Shown here: positions 11,401 through 18,410 of the stretch, in pieces
How positions within the stretch are numbered: the stretch's first letter is position 1
How the letters are laid out: each line of letters opens with the position of its first letter
Source of the DNA: Candidatus Kapaibacterium sp.
GTDB taxonomy: Bacteria > Bacteroidota > Ignavibacteria > Kapaibacteriales > Kapaibacteriaceae
Direction of reading: 5' to 3'
Assembly (NCBI GenBank): GCA_022842685.1
Contig: JALHPC010000023.1
Span: 1 to 43,651 of the forward strand
DNA length: 43,651 bases
The notes under the pieces: model-generated
What the model was told of the DNA's origin: nothing
Seen by the model: only the letters and a program-made list of their open reading frames with translations
The model's database searches: none
Made by a program: the position numbers and the translations under genes

Positions 11401-13879
11401 ATTTGGTACACCAACACAACAACGTCCAGGTCTTGTGTGTGAACTTAGCACTCATACCTATAGCGTAGCAGCACCTGGTGTTGGCAACGTGTTTGAATGG
11501 ACGGTCGTTGGTGGTGCTATCACATCTGGTCAGTTCACGTCAACAATCACGGTTACATGGAGCAATGCTCAAATGGGCTCGATTGCTGTACGCGAAACGG
11601 TTCCTGGATCTGACTGTACAACTCTGAAGGTAGACGAAATTGATATTCGTCGTCGCCCAACACCGGTTATCACTGGCAACGTAAACCCATGTGCTAACAG
11701 CGAGCAATTCTACGAAACACCGTTTGTTGCTGGCAACGAATGGCTGTGGACAGTGAACCTCCCTGCTGGTTCAACTTGGAACGTTGTTGCTGGTCAACCA
11801 AATCGCATCCGTGTAGTATGGGCTAACGTTGCTTCGGCAACCGCTGCTACGATTACGGTTCGTGAGTTTGTAACTGGTACACTTCTCGCTCCTCCAGACC
11901 CAACAGCTTGTGCAACTACAACTGCTCCATTCAATATTACGGTTCGTCCTCTTCCACCGGTTATCACCATCACTGGTCCAACACCAGTATGTGCTACCGA
12001 TGAAACAGACACACCGCAAACGATCAATACCTTTACGTATACCTCGACCAATCCTGCTGATGGCACCACTGCACAGTGGACAATTAGCTCGAATGGTCAG
12101 CTGATCGGCTCAACGAATGGATTCTCGGTAAGTGCACGTTGGGTTAATACATCAACTGTACAGACAACAGGTACGATCACGGTAACACACACATCACCAT
12201 TCGGTTGTGTTCGTGTTCAAACGTATCCTGTCACAATCAATCCGCTTCCAAATCCGATCGTAACTGGTCCAACATCAGTTTGCCAAGGTTCACAGCACAA
12301 CTACAGCACTGTTGGCTTCCCTGGACACACCTATCAATGGGTTGTCTCGGCTGGTAACTTGCTCACTGGTGCTACGACGCCGAATGCAACTGTGACATGG
12401 ACGCAGATCGGAAACCAGACAATCGAAGTTCGTGAAACAAACACCTTTGGTTGCTTGGTTATCAACCGCGTAACAGTTCGTGTTAACGAATTGCCAAATG
12501 CTCGCCTTACAGTTAGTGGTCCAACAACGTTCTGTCAAGGTGGCGACGTCACCCTGTCGGCACCTCTTGGATTCGCGAACTACTTGTGGTCAACTGGCGA
12601 AACGTCACGCAACATCGTAGCTCGCACGACTGGTAACTACTGGGTAACGGTAACAGATGCCAACGGCTGCTCGGCTAACTCCGATACCGTTACTGTAAAC
12701 GTCTTCCCATCGACGCTGCCAATCGTAACATTCAACAGCCCACTTGCCTTCTGCGAAGGTGATTCGGTTACACTTACTGCCCCAGCTGGCTTCACTGCCT
12801 ACCTGTGGTCGACTGGCGAAACAACTCAGACAATCGTTGCAAAGCGCAATGGTACCTACACGGTAACAGTTGCTGATAACAACGGATGTACTGGTACTTC
12901 GACAGACATTGACGTAACCGTATATCCAGCACCACAGCCAATCTTGACGGTTGTTGGTTCTACCTCGCTCTGTGCAGATGATTCGGTTGAAGTTCGTGCA
13001 CCGAATGGTTTTGTCTCGTACTCATGGACATCATCTTCTGGCACGGCATATGGCAATGGTCGCAGCATCATTGTTCGCTCTACGGATACTGTAAGCGTCA
13101 CAGTTGTTGATGGCAACGGCTGTACTGGTACATCTGGCGACGTCATTATTACACTCACTCCGATTGTATCACCAGTTGTCACGGTCACTGGACCAACGAC
13201 ATTCTGCGAAGGCAACTCGGTTGTGTTGACGGCTCCTGCTGGTTTCGCTGGCTACATCTGGTCGAACGGTGCAACCGGTCGAGAGATCACTGTCACTGCC
13301 GGTGGAACGTATTCGGTAACAGTAACGAACGCTTCGCTCTGTACTGCTAACTCTGCTCCTGTAAACGTCACGGTTAATCCGCTTCCTGCACGTCCTGAAA
13401 TCGATCGCTTTGGCGATACGTTGAAGGCAATCACTGCAGGTACCGTCGAGGCCTTCCAATGGTATCGCAACGGTACGATGATTCCAGGTGCATCTAATCG
13501 CAACTTGGTCGTGAATCTGCCCGGTGCATACCGTGTAGAAGTCATGGACAACAACGAGTGTTCTTCGCTTTCGCAGCCATTCGACGTGATCTTCACGTCA
13601 GTCGACGAAGATGTTGTCGCCGGTCGCTCGGTTGACTTCCGCGTCTTCCCGAATCCAACGAATGGAGTCTTCACCATCGAAGGTGCTGACGTCCCAGCGG
13701 GTGAAGTAACAATCGAACTGTACAGCGTCGTTGGCGATCGCGTACTCTCTCTCAACGATATTTCTACCGGTGGTCGCTTCGCAACATCCGTTTCGATGGG
13801 TGAACTTGCAAGCGGTATGTACAACATCGTTGTCACAACTGGCAACAACCGTTGGAACCTCCGCGTCGTACGTCAGTAA
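2438..13879 (+). CDS. Giant T9SS-secreted PKD/Ig-like repeat surface protein
   Basis: A protein of about 3813 residues. The start at 2438 is chosen because GGAGGA (2428-2433) precedes it by 4 nt and it opens a clear signal peptide (WLSRLSLLLVMLAVAASSGLA, cleavage before Gln41). Residues 42 to about 420 form an N-terminal beta-rich head (FEVTYFGTTYNLS, FIGSNGFVRF). Then come roughly 30 PKD/Ig-like modules of 80-95 residues, each with a Cys in 'G...VC' near the start, a central W-S/T-V-T-G-G, 'VQWT', and usually a second Cys (NGCS/NCS), suggesting one disulfide per module. From about 3356 there are four modules of the type 'TLTAPAGFxxYLWSTGET', one last Ig-like module (AFQWYRNGTMIPGAS), and a type-A sorting domain (VFPNPTNGVFTIEG to LRVVRQ). 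Likely role: a large extracellular adhesin or filament exported by T9SS. Pro CCA, Val GTA/GTT and Thr ACA/ACG codons dominate, unlike neighbours, suggesting strong expression. A hairpin terminator follows. Confidence 0.9.
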   Translation: MSQLDSATTYLQRGTSTGSWLSRLSLLLVMLAVAASSGLAQVTLTHVGPGIPPVVSPNICSGLAPQFTVSVGAKPTITYNVAANNGQGMQAQAVPANVYDITAVMDEDMVYEVPVGNIQRVIGAGDFEVTYFGTTYNLSTEPFFIGSNGFVRFSDRINNTVEVDNVGIVAQNIPAAAQPNNAIYFLNRDLAPRMGVDGEVIWYEVQNIAGEDVLVVSFEDVSQYNILLAYPFAQVNVQVLIWADGGPNAGRVQVRLVDFPAPGNADPHTIGVENACGVGAGAATAAAQDVDGAGPFLNFVHNNVTHAAALAQGQAGAGVDIGWDFTAVAGANMNYRARLVTTGTNLVADGTSITAVTGDEVFQTGVPTAFPAGSGTTGGAPFALNASSTINLGTAAGQRTYYAYIEYANCTFERSAPLTLTVVPQPTAQTISGPTTMCTDVAATHSVASTVTGSTFGSWTVTGGAFTGSIVVATNVTANDQATITVPSADISPSASQTRTISVTETSPAGCSVVSSKVVTVFLKPAGVIGGGTSFICAPTTGTATTPSFNWVGSALSGPTYAWSLLGAGASGATVTSPSASTTTVGLPSTFTQAVSITPINATLQLVITNGSVTPPCATTVTTPISFSPIPTAKTITGPNPVCQNTPAAETYTLTLQGGTANTFAWSATGVANVFVAPDNLYVAGTPVLNKNSLTLNWTGFGTGTVTAIETTPDGCSRTHTLTVTVNAQPTPSIVGSNTPCAFVNATVGNPSYQSAPNPIEYTYLVSPISAGSTWSWSVTNGTIQGANNSSIITVRWTAAGAGNVTLTETNANGCSNTVVLNTTVVATPPAGNFLTNGPLTVCAGTNHNYTITGADGAAGLHTFTVVGGTIVYPATTPYVGSATVASGNGNGTLNITWGAGASGTISHEYTVAGCAALEVYTVTINQLPTATIGGSSPVCGGQAGVVYTATAVNAPLPATITNYNWTTTTPALVTYVGPTNGAGVTSATINFTNSWPTTTDNANVTLTLTNSNGCINTISRTIVVHHTPDATAITAQAGPSPVCGSATGSVLTNNYTFTGVAGAGYNVTLVGAPAGSSVTTLPTSGAGAKSATVTWGNYEAPNNLAPVSTPVTVRFNAFNLLNGSCVGPNEDVAVTLFQRPAVPTINVPPLCTTMPLPVNVNVTNNGNAGQPGVTYAWSATGGMTFNNLVPSGITNQITALGGAGFKNITVTATGPGGCTRQSVTQVEVVAVPAQVVAGPTTACVYVQDPAGMNGSAILADVPNTAYVYTYSDPTPHAGWSYSWTVTNGQLVAWGPSNVGPWTAFDPTQVNSGGPILNATHVRIAWWGPTPGVVKFTAIHPGGCSATTPDYVVGLSPIPVLQSLAPLAQNICSGNGATINQAASQAGFTYTLQRRLVGTLPWSNVAGVATQAGGAPLTWNIPAAALSYTTTPVVPTQYEFRVVANSAGCGLINATVAVAQVDVYPTPNDVPVVNAPNPQIVCTPDNLVFNVQNSQTWVRYTLERTPLLDFAGNPVAISWAPVLGGAAVGNGATLVLTDNTNPAGSNPLLNANNYRYRVIAEIDPLLLTPVSCSIVLTQQPEVRVFALPLPQVVAYTNPVCWEQPVQVNMTGSQDGVTYEVLRNGLSMAPPVIVQGTGAAVNVAVPALSAMPTNPLVPTVVTFSVRGTLRTGAAPYNRPVPASLCPNTFGASGVTINPKPVAVVNGPAVTCGPSTVNYTPGPSWGMHNATYDWELMAYPTGSTPVTATNSGFGTVNPYTVNWGTVNLSCNGSYNPFAAQVRLIETNVFGCADTALLNVTIQPTIADATIIDPADAAVISKACIYGGFESHLRTYTIQRPNPCVFPAGTTWLWTMPIAPAPVTGVIRSGQGTPSIVAEWNTTGGTNIGTVTCVVTLPLSHGGCATTYTKQVIVYPLPVPVINGPVQVCQNQQNVTYTADNYPTDTYNWQVIGGTIVGGSGNGVVGDTAARSGLALNTIQINWLDVPNPNAFIRLTQVSAVGCMNVTNFFVTVNPTPTPTVSGPDAVCNNRQYTFTTANNAPANTYSWTVVGAATPVSGANSASFTVQTAAGAGAFTVSVTETVSATNCSKTATKVVGVVIAPNPVITRTAPLPGAVGGACVNQTVTYQVANIVGGRSYRWTVVGGNILGPNNAPGINVQWNTVGNGSITVEEWVTATQCTTSVSQPVEIVSEPNPTITGSTNVCGQSSQTYSTPLVAGNTYAWSMTPGPNSFTSGVTNNSVSILFGNPVPGAAPVTTLTVVETNTLSGCSKSASLNITVRYQPQVQVITRISPAGLAGQACNNDVITYGVAPSNLPHVTYNWTVTGGTLLSPNGSNTVAVQWTTIGAQTLTLVETTVGQTCSATSTLNVAVSYKPTPSISGSTVTCTGTEVTYSTPNVAGSTYSWALPAGGGMFTSPTTSNTVTVMWTAPGPRSVAVQETNGLCQGTASINVNVGLTPTATAISRVGGGILNQACENQTIGYSTPFSGTSTYLWTVTGGNFVGGINNASTVNVQWTGIGQQTLAVRETTTGTNCFMDASINVDVTRQPTPSIVGATTVCTEDDVTYSTASVPGSTYTWSLPLAGGTFLTATNTNSVMVRWTAPGARSVSVTETAGNCSATTTVNVTVGFRPVATSISRVGGGILNQACENQTIGYSTPFSGTSTYLWTVTGGNFVGGINNTAGVNVQWTGVGQQTLRVRETTTGTNCFREASINVDVTRQPTPSVVGATTVCTLDEVTYSTASVPGSTYAWSLPLGGGTFLTATNTNSVMVRWTTAGARSISVTETAGNCTATSTVNVTVGQKPTTTTVTRVTPAGQVGQACNGQSITYSTPNNAGNTYEWTVTGGVITNGQGTSSITVQWATVGNQTVTIKETTVGTQCSTIVVQNVSVTAMPEPVIAGNTISCINKIHTYTTPAVPGHTYSWSITPANVFAPIAGWNTNNSITVQWTQPGLHRIIVTETSLGGYCVARDTMFVQVNLVPNPLIVSTTGFGTPTQQRPGLVCELSTHTYSVAAPGVGNVFEWTVVGGAITSGQFTSTITVTWSNAQMGSIAVRETVPGSDCTTLKVDEIDIRRRPTPVITGNVNPCANSEQFYETPFVAGNEWLWTVNLPAGSTWNVVAGQPNRIRVVWANVASATAATITVREFVTGTLLAPPDPTACATTTAPFNITVRPLPPVITITGPTPVCATDETDTPQTINTFTYTSTNPADGTTAQWTISSNGQLIGSTNGFSVSARWVNTSTVQTTGTITVTHTSPFGCVRVQTYPVTINPLPNPIVTGPTSVCQGSQHNYSTVGFPGHTYQWVVSAGNLLTGATTPNATVTWTQIGNQTIEVRETNTFGCLVINRVTVRVNELPNARLTVSGPTTFCQGGDVTLSAPLGFANYLWSTGETSRNIVARTTGNYWVTVTDANGCSANSDTVTVNVFPSTLPIVTFNSPLAFCEGDSVTLTAPAGFTAYLWSTGETTQTIVAKRNGTYTVTVADNNGCTGTSTDIDVTVYPAPQPILTVVGSTSLCADDSVEVRAPNGFVSYSWTSSSGTAYGNGRSIIVRSTDTVSVTVVDGNGCTGTSGDVIITLTPIVSPVVTVTGPTTFCEGNSVVLTAPAGFAGYIWSNGATGREITVTAGGTYSVTVTNASLCTANSAPVNVTVNPLPARPEIDRFGDTLKAITAGTVEAFQWYRNGTMIPGASNRNLVVNLPGAYRVEVMDNNECSSLSQPFDVIFTSVDEDVVAGRSVDFRVFPNPTNGVFTIEGADVPAGEVTIELYSVVGDRVLSLNDISTGGRFATSVSMGELASGMYNIVVTTGNNRWNLRVVRQ
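9824..10861 (+). repeat. 519-bp tandem duplication of a two-module block inside the giant gene
   Basis: The block beginning RVGGGILNQACENQ at 9824 recurs at 10343, exactly 519 nt (173 codons) later. Each block is one 'RVGGG...' module plus one 'PTPSIVGATTVC...' module. The proteins are nearly identical across long stretches (YSTPFSGTSTYLWTVTGG, GINN), but the DNA differs at many third positions. The neighbouring pairs upstream (from 9298) and downstream (from 10858) follow the same A-B alternation with more divergence. Confidence 0.85.
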
Positions 13880-13909
13880 ACATTACTGAAATAGCGACAG
13901 TCTTTTAAC

Positions 13910-13939
13910 GCAGAGGGCGCACATTTGTGCGCCCTCTGC
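13910..13939 (+). terminator. Strong hairpin terminator after the giant gene
   Basis: GCAGAGGGCGCAC (13910-13922) pairs perfectly with GTGCGCCCTCTGC (13927-13939) around an ATTT loop, followed by a weak T-rich stretch (tgttatat). It lies 31 nt past the stop codon and ends the giant transcript. Confidence 0.85.
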
Positions 13940-14026
13940 TGTTATATACCAATGATGTCAACTCATCACGTAACAATTCGAGATACGTTAATATCATTCG
14001 CTTCTACAAATCTCATCTTACATCAT

Positions 14027-14857
14027 ATGCACTACGTTCTACTTCTTCTTCTCTGCCTCTTCGTTACCAATCACACTATCGTTGCGAGTTCTAGCGGTCA
14101 AAGCCGTCGAACACTCTTAAGCAGCCAAGGATGTGGTACGTGTCACGGAGCGAATTCGTCATCATCTACGTCGTTGTCGGTGCCTCAAGCCGTCGACAAC
14201 AAGATCTTCGTTACACCAGGTCAGAGCATAAAGCTAGACGTTATTGTTGCCAATTCCGGTCGCCCGGCTGCAGGAGTCAATATTGGCGTAAAGGCCACTG
14301 CAACATCAGATGATAACGTGGGCACAATTGCTCCCATCCAAGGGTCCTCACTTCGCACTGACTTTTCTGGAGAACTAACGCACAGTACGCCACGAACGCT
14401 TACGGGTGGATCTACAACGTTTACCTTTGAATGGACTGCACCCCAAACCGAAGGCAGCGTCTTCCTCCGTGCAACCGCGAATGCTGTAAATCGCAATGGA
14501 TCGCCAGATGCCAGTGACCAGTGGAACTTTCTGCAGCCCGTTGAAATCGTCGTCGGTACGGTAGCATCCGTTCCTCATCATACCTCCACCTATGCAGCAT
14601 CGGTATTCCCAATGCCCTCGACAGGGCCTGTCGTTGCAGAATCACCTGCTGCCAATGGTGAAGAATTCAACATTCAAGTAGTAGACGTTCAAGGTACCGT
14701 CGTATACACGGGAACTACGACGGCTTCGAATGATGTAGTTCGTTACGCTTGGCCGGGCTCATCCAATGCCGGCTTGCCTGCTCCCCCAGGAACGTACGTT
14801 ATCTTGCTGTCGAACGAACGCCGTTCCATACTTGGTAAGGCCATCATTCAACGCTAA
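14027..14857 (+). CDS. Secreted choice-of-anchor-V-like protein with a CxxCH motif
   Basis: The start is set at ATG 14027 because it begins a signal peptide (MHYVLLLLLCLFVTNHTIVA). The open frame extends back to 13925, but that lies inside the terminator hairpin. The mature protein begins SSSGQSRRTLLSSQGCGTCHG, with CxxCH at residues 36-40, then a beta-sandwich of about 140 residues (VTPGQSIKLDVIVAN to EWTAPQTEGSVFLRATANAVN) typical of the choice-of-anchor-V family. In that family the CxxCH is part of a signature, and whether it binds haem is not settled here. The last 80 residues (VFPMPSTGPVV to GKAIIQR) look like a T9SS sorting domain. Total about 276 aa. The next gene starts 5 nt after the stop, so the two form an operon. 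Confidence 0.75.
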   Translation: MHYVLLLLLCLFVTNHTIVASSSGQSRRTLLSSQGCGTCHGANSSSSTSLSVPQAVDNKIFVTPGQSIKLDVIVANSGRPAAGVNIGVKATATSDDNVGTIAPIQGSSLRTDFSGELTHSTPRTLTGGSTTFTFEWTAPQTEGSVFLRATANAVNRNGSPDASDQWNFLQPVEIVVGTVASVPHHTSTYAASVFPMPSTGPVVAESPAANGEEFNIQVVDVQGTVVYTGTTTASNDVVRYAWPGSSNAGLPAPPGTYVILLSNERRSILGKAIIQR

Positions 14858-14862
14858 CAATA

Positions 14863-17184
14863 ATGCTCCGTTGTTCCTCAGGTATCTCGATGCCCCTTAT
14901 CACCCTCGTACTGATGGTGGTAGGGGGCATCGATGTAGTAGGGCAATGGCAGCGCGTTGCACTGCCGGGGAAGTACGATACACAAATGTATCTAGATGTG
15001 TTCTTCTTACCGAGCAACCCCAGGTTTGGATGGGCAGTGTCACTCGAAGGCGGAATTGTGTTAACCACCGATCGCGGCGCTACCTGGACTGGCGTCGATC
15101 TGCCCGACGGCAACACGTTCCTCGAACACGTTCAATTCCTCGATCGATTTAACGGCTACGTTTCGGGCCCCGCCGGCATCTACCGTTCCTCAGATGGAGG
15201 AGCGTCATGGCGTAATGTCTCTCCGCCGGGCTATCGTGTCGAAAGGGAAAACGGTTGGGGTTGCTTCTTTCGAGATATCAACCGAGGCGTCTTTCTTTCC
15301 GGTGGCTGTAGCAACACCGCTCAGTCGTTCTATTACACCGATGATGGCGGTGAGACGTGGCGACGTGACGTTCACTTTGAGCGTGAACGCGGGCTTACAG
15401 ACGCCATTATCTTCGACGATGGCACAGGCTTTGCCACGAGCAGTGGGCTGCTTTGGAGGACGGAAGATGGTGGTCGAACTTGGCAAACCTCCTTCCGGAC
15501 ACCCATCAATGCTTGGACCGAAGAGATTACCTATCGTAATGGAGCAATGCTCTTGCCAACGGCTGGCAACTCCTGTAGTGGAGGCGGCAGCCAAGAAGGT
15601 ACGCTTATGTGGGGCGATAGTCCGAATGGACCATGGCGCACCTTCCAGACGGGTCAAACCATGTATGGCACGTTCATCGTTAACGACGTCGAGGGCTGGG
15701 GCGTAGGCAGCGGTGGCGCAGTATACTACACAAGCAATGCCGGCAGAGACTGGATACTTCGAGACTGCGGAATCAACGGTGCTGACCTTGACGACATCTG
15801 GTTTATCACCGAGTCTGAAGGATGGATTGCAGGTCGAGGCCTTTTCCGAAGCCGCTTCGATCGTGGAGATAGCATCCAAATCCGAGGCCCAAACCTTGTC
15901 GACATCTGCCCCGATGATACCTATCTAGCAACCGTCATCCCAGGCCTCGCAAACGTCCAGTGGTCAAATGGTCAACGCGGTAACGAGGCCACACTAGGCC
16001 CTGGTACGTACATCGTTACTGGCCTCGATACCATCACGTGTAGACTCAGCTCCGATACCATCGTCATCCGCAGTTATCCTGTTGTCGTTCCCATCATTAA
16101 CAGCGGAGCAGGGGGCGCCGAGTATTGTGCCGGTACTACGGCAGTGTTGCGCGTTGCGAATGGCCCCTTTCGATCGTATCGTTGGTCGACGGCCGAGACA
16201 ACAGACAGTATCGTCGTTGACCGCTCTGGTGTGTACGTTGTGACCGTCGAGGACACAAACGGCTGTACTACCATGGCCGAATGGCGGGCGACGTTCCGAG
16301 CCCCTCTTGTGGCATCGATAGCGCCGGTGCCACGCACAACCATTTGTGCCGACGACAGCGTAGAGCTCGTGGCACCAGCGGGATATTCCTACCGATGGAC
16401 CACTGGCAGTACCGAACGCAGTATTGTCGTGCGAACCTCTGGTCGATATGCCGTGACCATTATCGACGACCTGGGCTGCGATGCGTCGTCGGACACCATC
16501 GACATTACCGTGCTGAACCTGCGAAACCGCATTGATCTTACGGCGAACATTATGCCGGTGGTTGTGCCGCAGCACGAAATCGGCGAACGTTCATGCATCG
16601 ATCTCGAAGTCGCCAATCTCGACAGCGCCGGTGCACTCGTGATACATCGGCCTTTCTTGGTTGGCAATGTTCGGTTTAGCATGCCATTGTCGCAGTTTCC
16701 CGTCGTGATACCTCGTGCCGGCCGCGGCGTTGTTCGCATTTGCGCGGCTGCTGTTGATTCGGGTTGGGTTTCAGACACCGTAGTGTTTAGCGACACGTGC
16801 CGTCCGCAAACGCTTGCCGTCCGCTCCTACGGCAACACCATCGAGTTTGCCGGCGACTCACGCTGCGACGTCCCCGTTGGCATTACCGCCTATCGTGCCG
16901 GTACGTCGCATCGTATCACCGACCCCATTCCTAACCCAACGGTAAGCCGCGCAGCTATCCACGTGCGCGGTCCCGCCACAGCGCTGCAGCCCTCTGTTTC
17001 CGTCGTTAACGCCATGGGAGTTGTCGTTGGCAGTGCCGTCGTCGACGCTCACATCACCGACGGTATATGGCAGGTGTGGTCGTATGTCATCGACGTTTCG
17101 CAGATACCTGCTGGCCTCTACATGCTCTGTGCATCTGATGGTGCGGCCTTTCGCCATGTACAAACGCTCAGCGTAGTTCGCTAG
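14863..17184 (+). CDS. T9SS-secreted Ycf48/BNR-type beta-propeller protein
   Basis: A 773-aa exported protein. It has an N-terminal signal sequence (MPLITLVLMVVGGIDVVGQ). Residues 30 to about 330 carry five Asp-box/BNR-like motifs (TTDRGATW, SSDGGASW, TDDGGETW, TEDGGRTW, TSNAGRDW), as in the Ycf48/sialidase-like propellers common in FCB secreted proteins. Two Ig-like modules follow (FRSYRWSTAETTDSIVV and YSYRWTTGSTERSIVV), the same type as at the end of the giant protein. There is then a beta domain (RIDLTANIMPVVVP to VVFSDTC) and a C-terminal sorting domain (ITDPIPNPTVSRAAIHV to VQTLSVVR). The propeller is probably structural or binding, since no sialidase catalytic set is visible. It starts 5 nt after the preceding gene. 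Confidence 0.8.
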   Translation: MLRCSSGISMPLITLVLMVVGGIDVVGQWQRVALPGKYDTQMYLDVFFLPSNPRFGWAVSLEGGIVLTTDRGATWTGVDLPDGNTFLEHVQFLDRFNGYVSGPAGIYRSSDGGASWRNVSPPGYRVERENGWGCFFRDINRGVFLSGGCSNTAQSFYYTDDGGETWRRDVHFERERGLTDAIIFDDGTGFATSSGLLWRTEDGGRTWQTSFRTPINAWTEEITYRNGAMLLPTAGNSCSGGGSQEGTLMWGDSPNGPWRTFQTGQTMYGTFIVNDVEGWGVGSGGAVYYTSNAGRDWILRDCGINGADLDDIWFITESEGWIAGRGLFRSRFDRGDSIQIRGPNLVDICPDDTYLATVIPGLANVQWSNGQRGNEATLGPGTYIVTGLDTITCRLSSDTIVIRSYPVVVPIINSGAGGAEYCAGTTAVLRVANGPFRSYRWSTAETTDSIVVDRSGVYVVTVEDTNGCTTMAEWRATFRAPLVASIAPVPRTTICADDSVELVAPAGYSYRWTTGSTERSIVVRTSGRYAVTIIDDLGCDASSDTIDITVLNLRNRIDLTANIMPVVVPQHEIGERSCIDLEVANLDSAGALVIHRPFLVGNVRFSMPLSQFPVVIPRAGRGVVRICAAAVDSGWVSDTVVFSDTCRPQTLAVRSYGNTIEFAGDSRCDVPVGITAYRAGTSHRITDPIPNPTVSRAAIHVRGPATALQPSVSVVNAMGVVVGSAVVDAHITDGIWQVWSYVIDVSQIPAGLYMLCASDGAAFRHVQTLSVVR

Positions 17185-17208
17185 CCCTGCCGCTGGCTAC
17201 GCACTGCG

Positions 17209-17216
17209 TATCTTTG
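17209..17216 (+). promoter_or_regulatory. -7 promoter box for the paa genes
   Basis: TATCTTTG matches the Bacteroidota -7 consensus TAnnTTTG exactly, 37 nt before the paaB start. No clear -33 TTTG is seen. A weak TAGCC/GGCTA hairpin (17182-17199) lies just upstream and overlaps the previous stop codon. Confidence 0.5.
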
Positions 17217-17253
17217 TGGCTGCTTTCTGCACTATACCCTACTGCCAGCTGCT

Positions 17254-17649
17254 ATGGCCACCATCATTTCTTTAGACCCACGTATTACACGTGCGCAGAT
17301 CGAATCGTACGATCCGGCGGACGTTCAGCCCAAGCCAGACCTCGACCAATTCATCACCTTCGAGGTGTTCCACCAAGCAAAGTCGGGGGCCCGACACATT
17401 CACGTTGGCAGCGTTCATGCACCCAATTCCGATATGGCCCTCCTTATGGCCAAGGAACAATTTGGTCGTAGGGGGCAAACGCATAACATCTGGGTGGTGT
17501 GCACTGAAGACGTGGTTACGATGCATGCAAACGATGCCGACATCTTTGCCACGACCCCTGAAAAAGTATATCGCGACGTAGCCGCCTACATGGTGCGCAA
17601 CAAGGTAGAAGCTTTTAAGAAAGAACAACGCGGGGATACGAAGGAATGA
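17254..17649 (+). CDS. paaB: 1,2-phenylacetyl-CoA epoxidase subunit PaaB
   Basis: A 131-aa protein whose core (FITFEVFHQAKSGARHIHVG, then HAPNSDMALLMAKEQFGRRG and NIWVV) is the PaaB signature. PaaB is the small non-catalytic subunit bridging the PaaA/PaaC heterodimers of the multicomponent monooxygenase that epoxidises phenylacetyl-CoA. Compared with enterobacterial PaaB (about 95 aa), it has an N-terminal extension of about 35 residues and a longer helical tail. The stop overlaps the paaC start in ATGA (17646-17649), so translation is coupled. A perfect TAnnTTTG box lies just upstream, so the unit begins here. PaaA, the catalytic subunit that normally precedes PaaB, is not encoded upstream in this window. 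Confidence 0.92.
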   Translation: MATIISLDPRITRAQIESYDPADVQPKPDLDQFITFEVFHQAKSGARHIHVGSVHAPNSDMALLMAKEQFGRRGQTHNIWVVCTEDVVTMHANDADIFATTPEKVYRDVAAYMVRNKVEAFKKEQRGDTKE

Positions 17650-18395
17650 CCGACGCACTGAAGAACCTACTGTACCGTATGGCCGACGATGCGCTGATTC
17701 TAGCGCATCGCCATTCCGAATGGACCGGCCTTGGGCCCTTGCTCGAAGAAGATATCGCCTTCTCGTCGATTGCACAAGACAAGCTGGGTCATGCGCAAGC
17801 GCTCTACACGATTTTGCATGGTCTAGGCGAACCCGAGCCCGACACGGCGGCATTCATGCGTAACGCCGAACAGTTTACATGCTGTCATTTCGTAGAGCTT
17901 CCCAACGGTGAATACGACTTCTCGCTTGTGCGGCACTATCTTTACGATGCAGCAGAGATGATACGTTATCGAGCGCTTGCCGAAAGCACATATCAACCAC
18001 TGGCAGCGCTAGCACGCAAGGTTACGGGCGAACTCAAGTATCACCTGTACCACGCGCAAACGTGGTTCGTTCAGCTCTCTGCCAAGGGTAGCGAAGAAAG
18101 TGCAGCCCGCATGCAGTCGGCCTTGAACGAAGCGTGGCCATACGCCCTTGGCATGTTCGAGCCAGCCGCCGGTGATGCCGAGCTGAGTGCACAGGGAGTG
18201 TATCCCGGCGAGGAAGCCATTAAGGCCGCCTGGCTGGATGCCGTGATGGAAACTCTTGCCCAGGCCAAGCTTGTTGTACCCTCTCAGGCCGAGCCAGTGT
18301 ACGGCGGCCGCAAGGGCTATCACACCGATTACCTTCAGCCCCTGCTGGACGAGATGACAGAAGTATTCCGCATCGACCCAGCGGCAGAGTGGTAA
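17646..18395 (+). CDS. paaC: 1,2-phenylacetyl-CoA epoxidase structural subunit PaaC
   Basis: A 249-aa ferritin-like four-helix protein. Recognisable PaaC features are DDALILAHRHSEWTGLGPLLEEDIAFSSIAQDKLGHAQ near the N-terminus, YLYDAAEMIRYRALAEST, and KVTGELKYHLYHAQTW. PaaC is the catalytically silent partner of PaaA in the epoxidase complex and is needed for its assembly and stability. The residues in E-x-K-Y-H-x-x-H resemble the ligand helix of the family. The start codon overlaps the paaB stop (ATGA) with AAGGA just upstream, and paaD begins 15 nt after the stop. Confidence 0.93.
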   Translation: MTDALKNLLYRMADDALILAHRHSEWTGLGPLLEEDIAFSSIAQDKLGHAQALYTILHGLGEPEPDTAAFMRNAEQFTCCHFVELPNGEYDFSLVRHYLYDAAEMIRYRALAESTYQPLAALARKVTGELKYHLYHAQTWFVQLSAKGSEESAARMQSALNEAWPYALGMFEPAAGDAELSAQGVYPGEEAIKAAWLDAVMETLAQAKLVVPSQAEPVYGGRKGYHTDYLQPLLDEMTEVFRIDPAAEW

Positions 18396-18410
18396 CCATA
18401 TCGCACTCGC

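Noticed and set aside
15205..15879. 224-codon antisense open frame
   Set aside because: It is a shadow of the BNR-propeller gene, whose motifs and signal peptide are clear on the plus strand.
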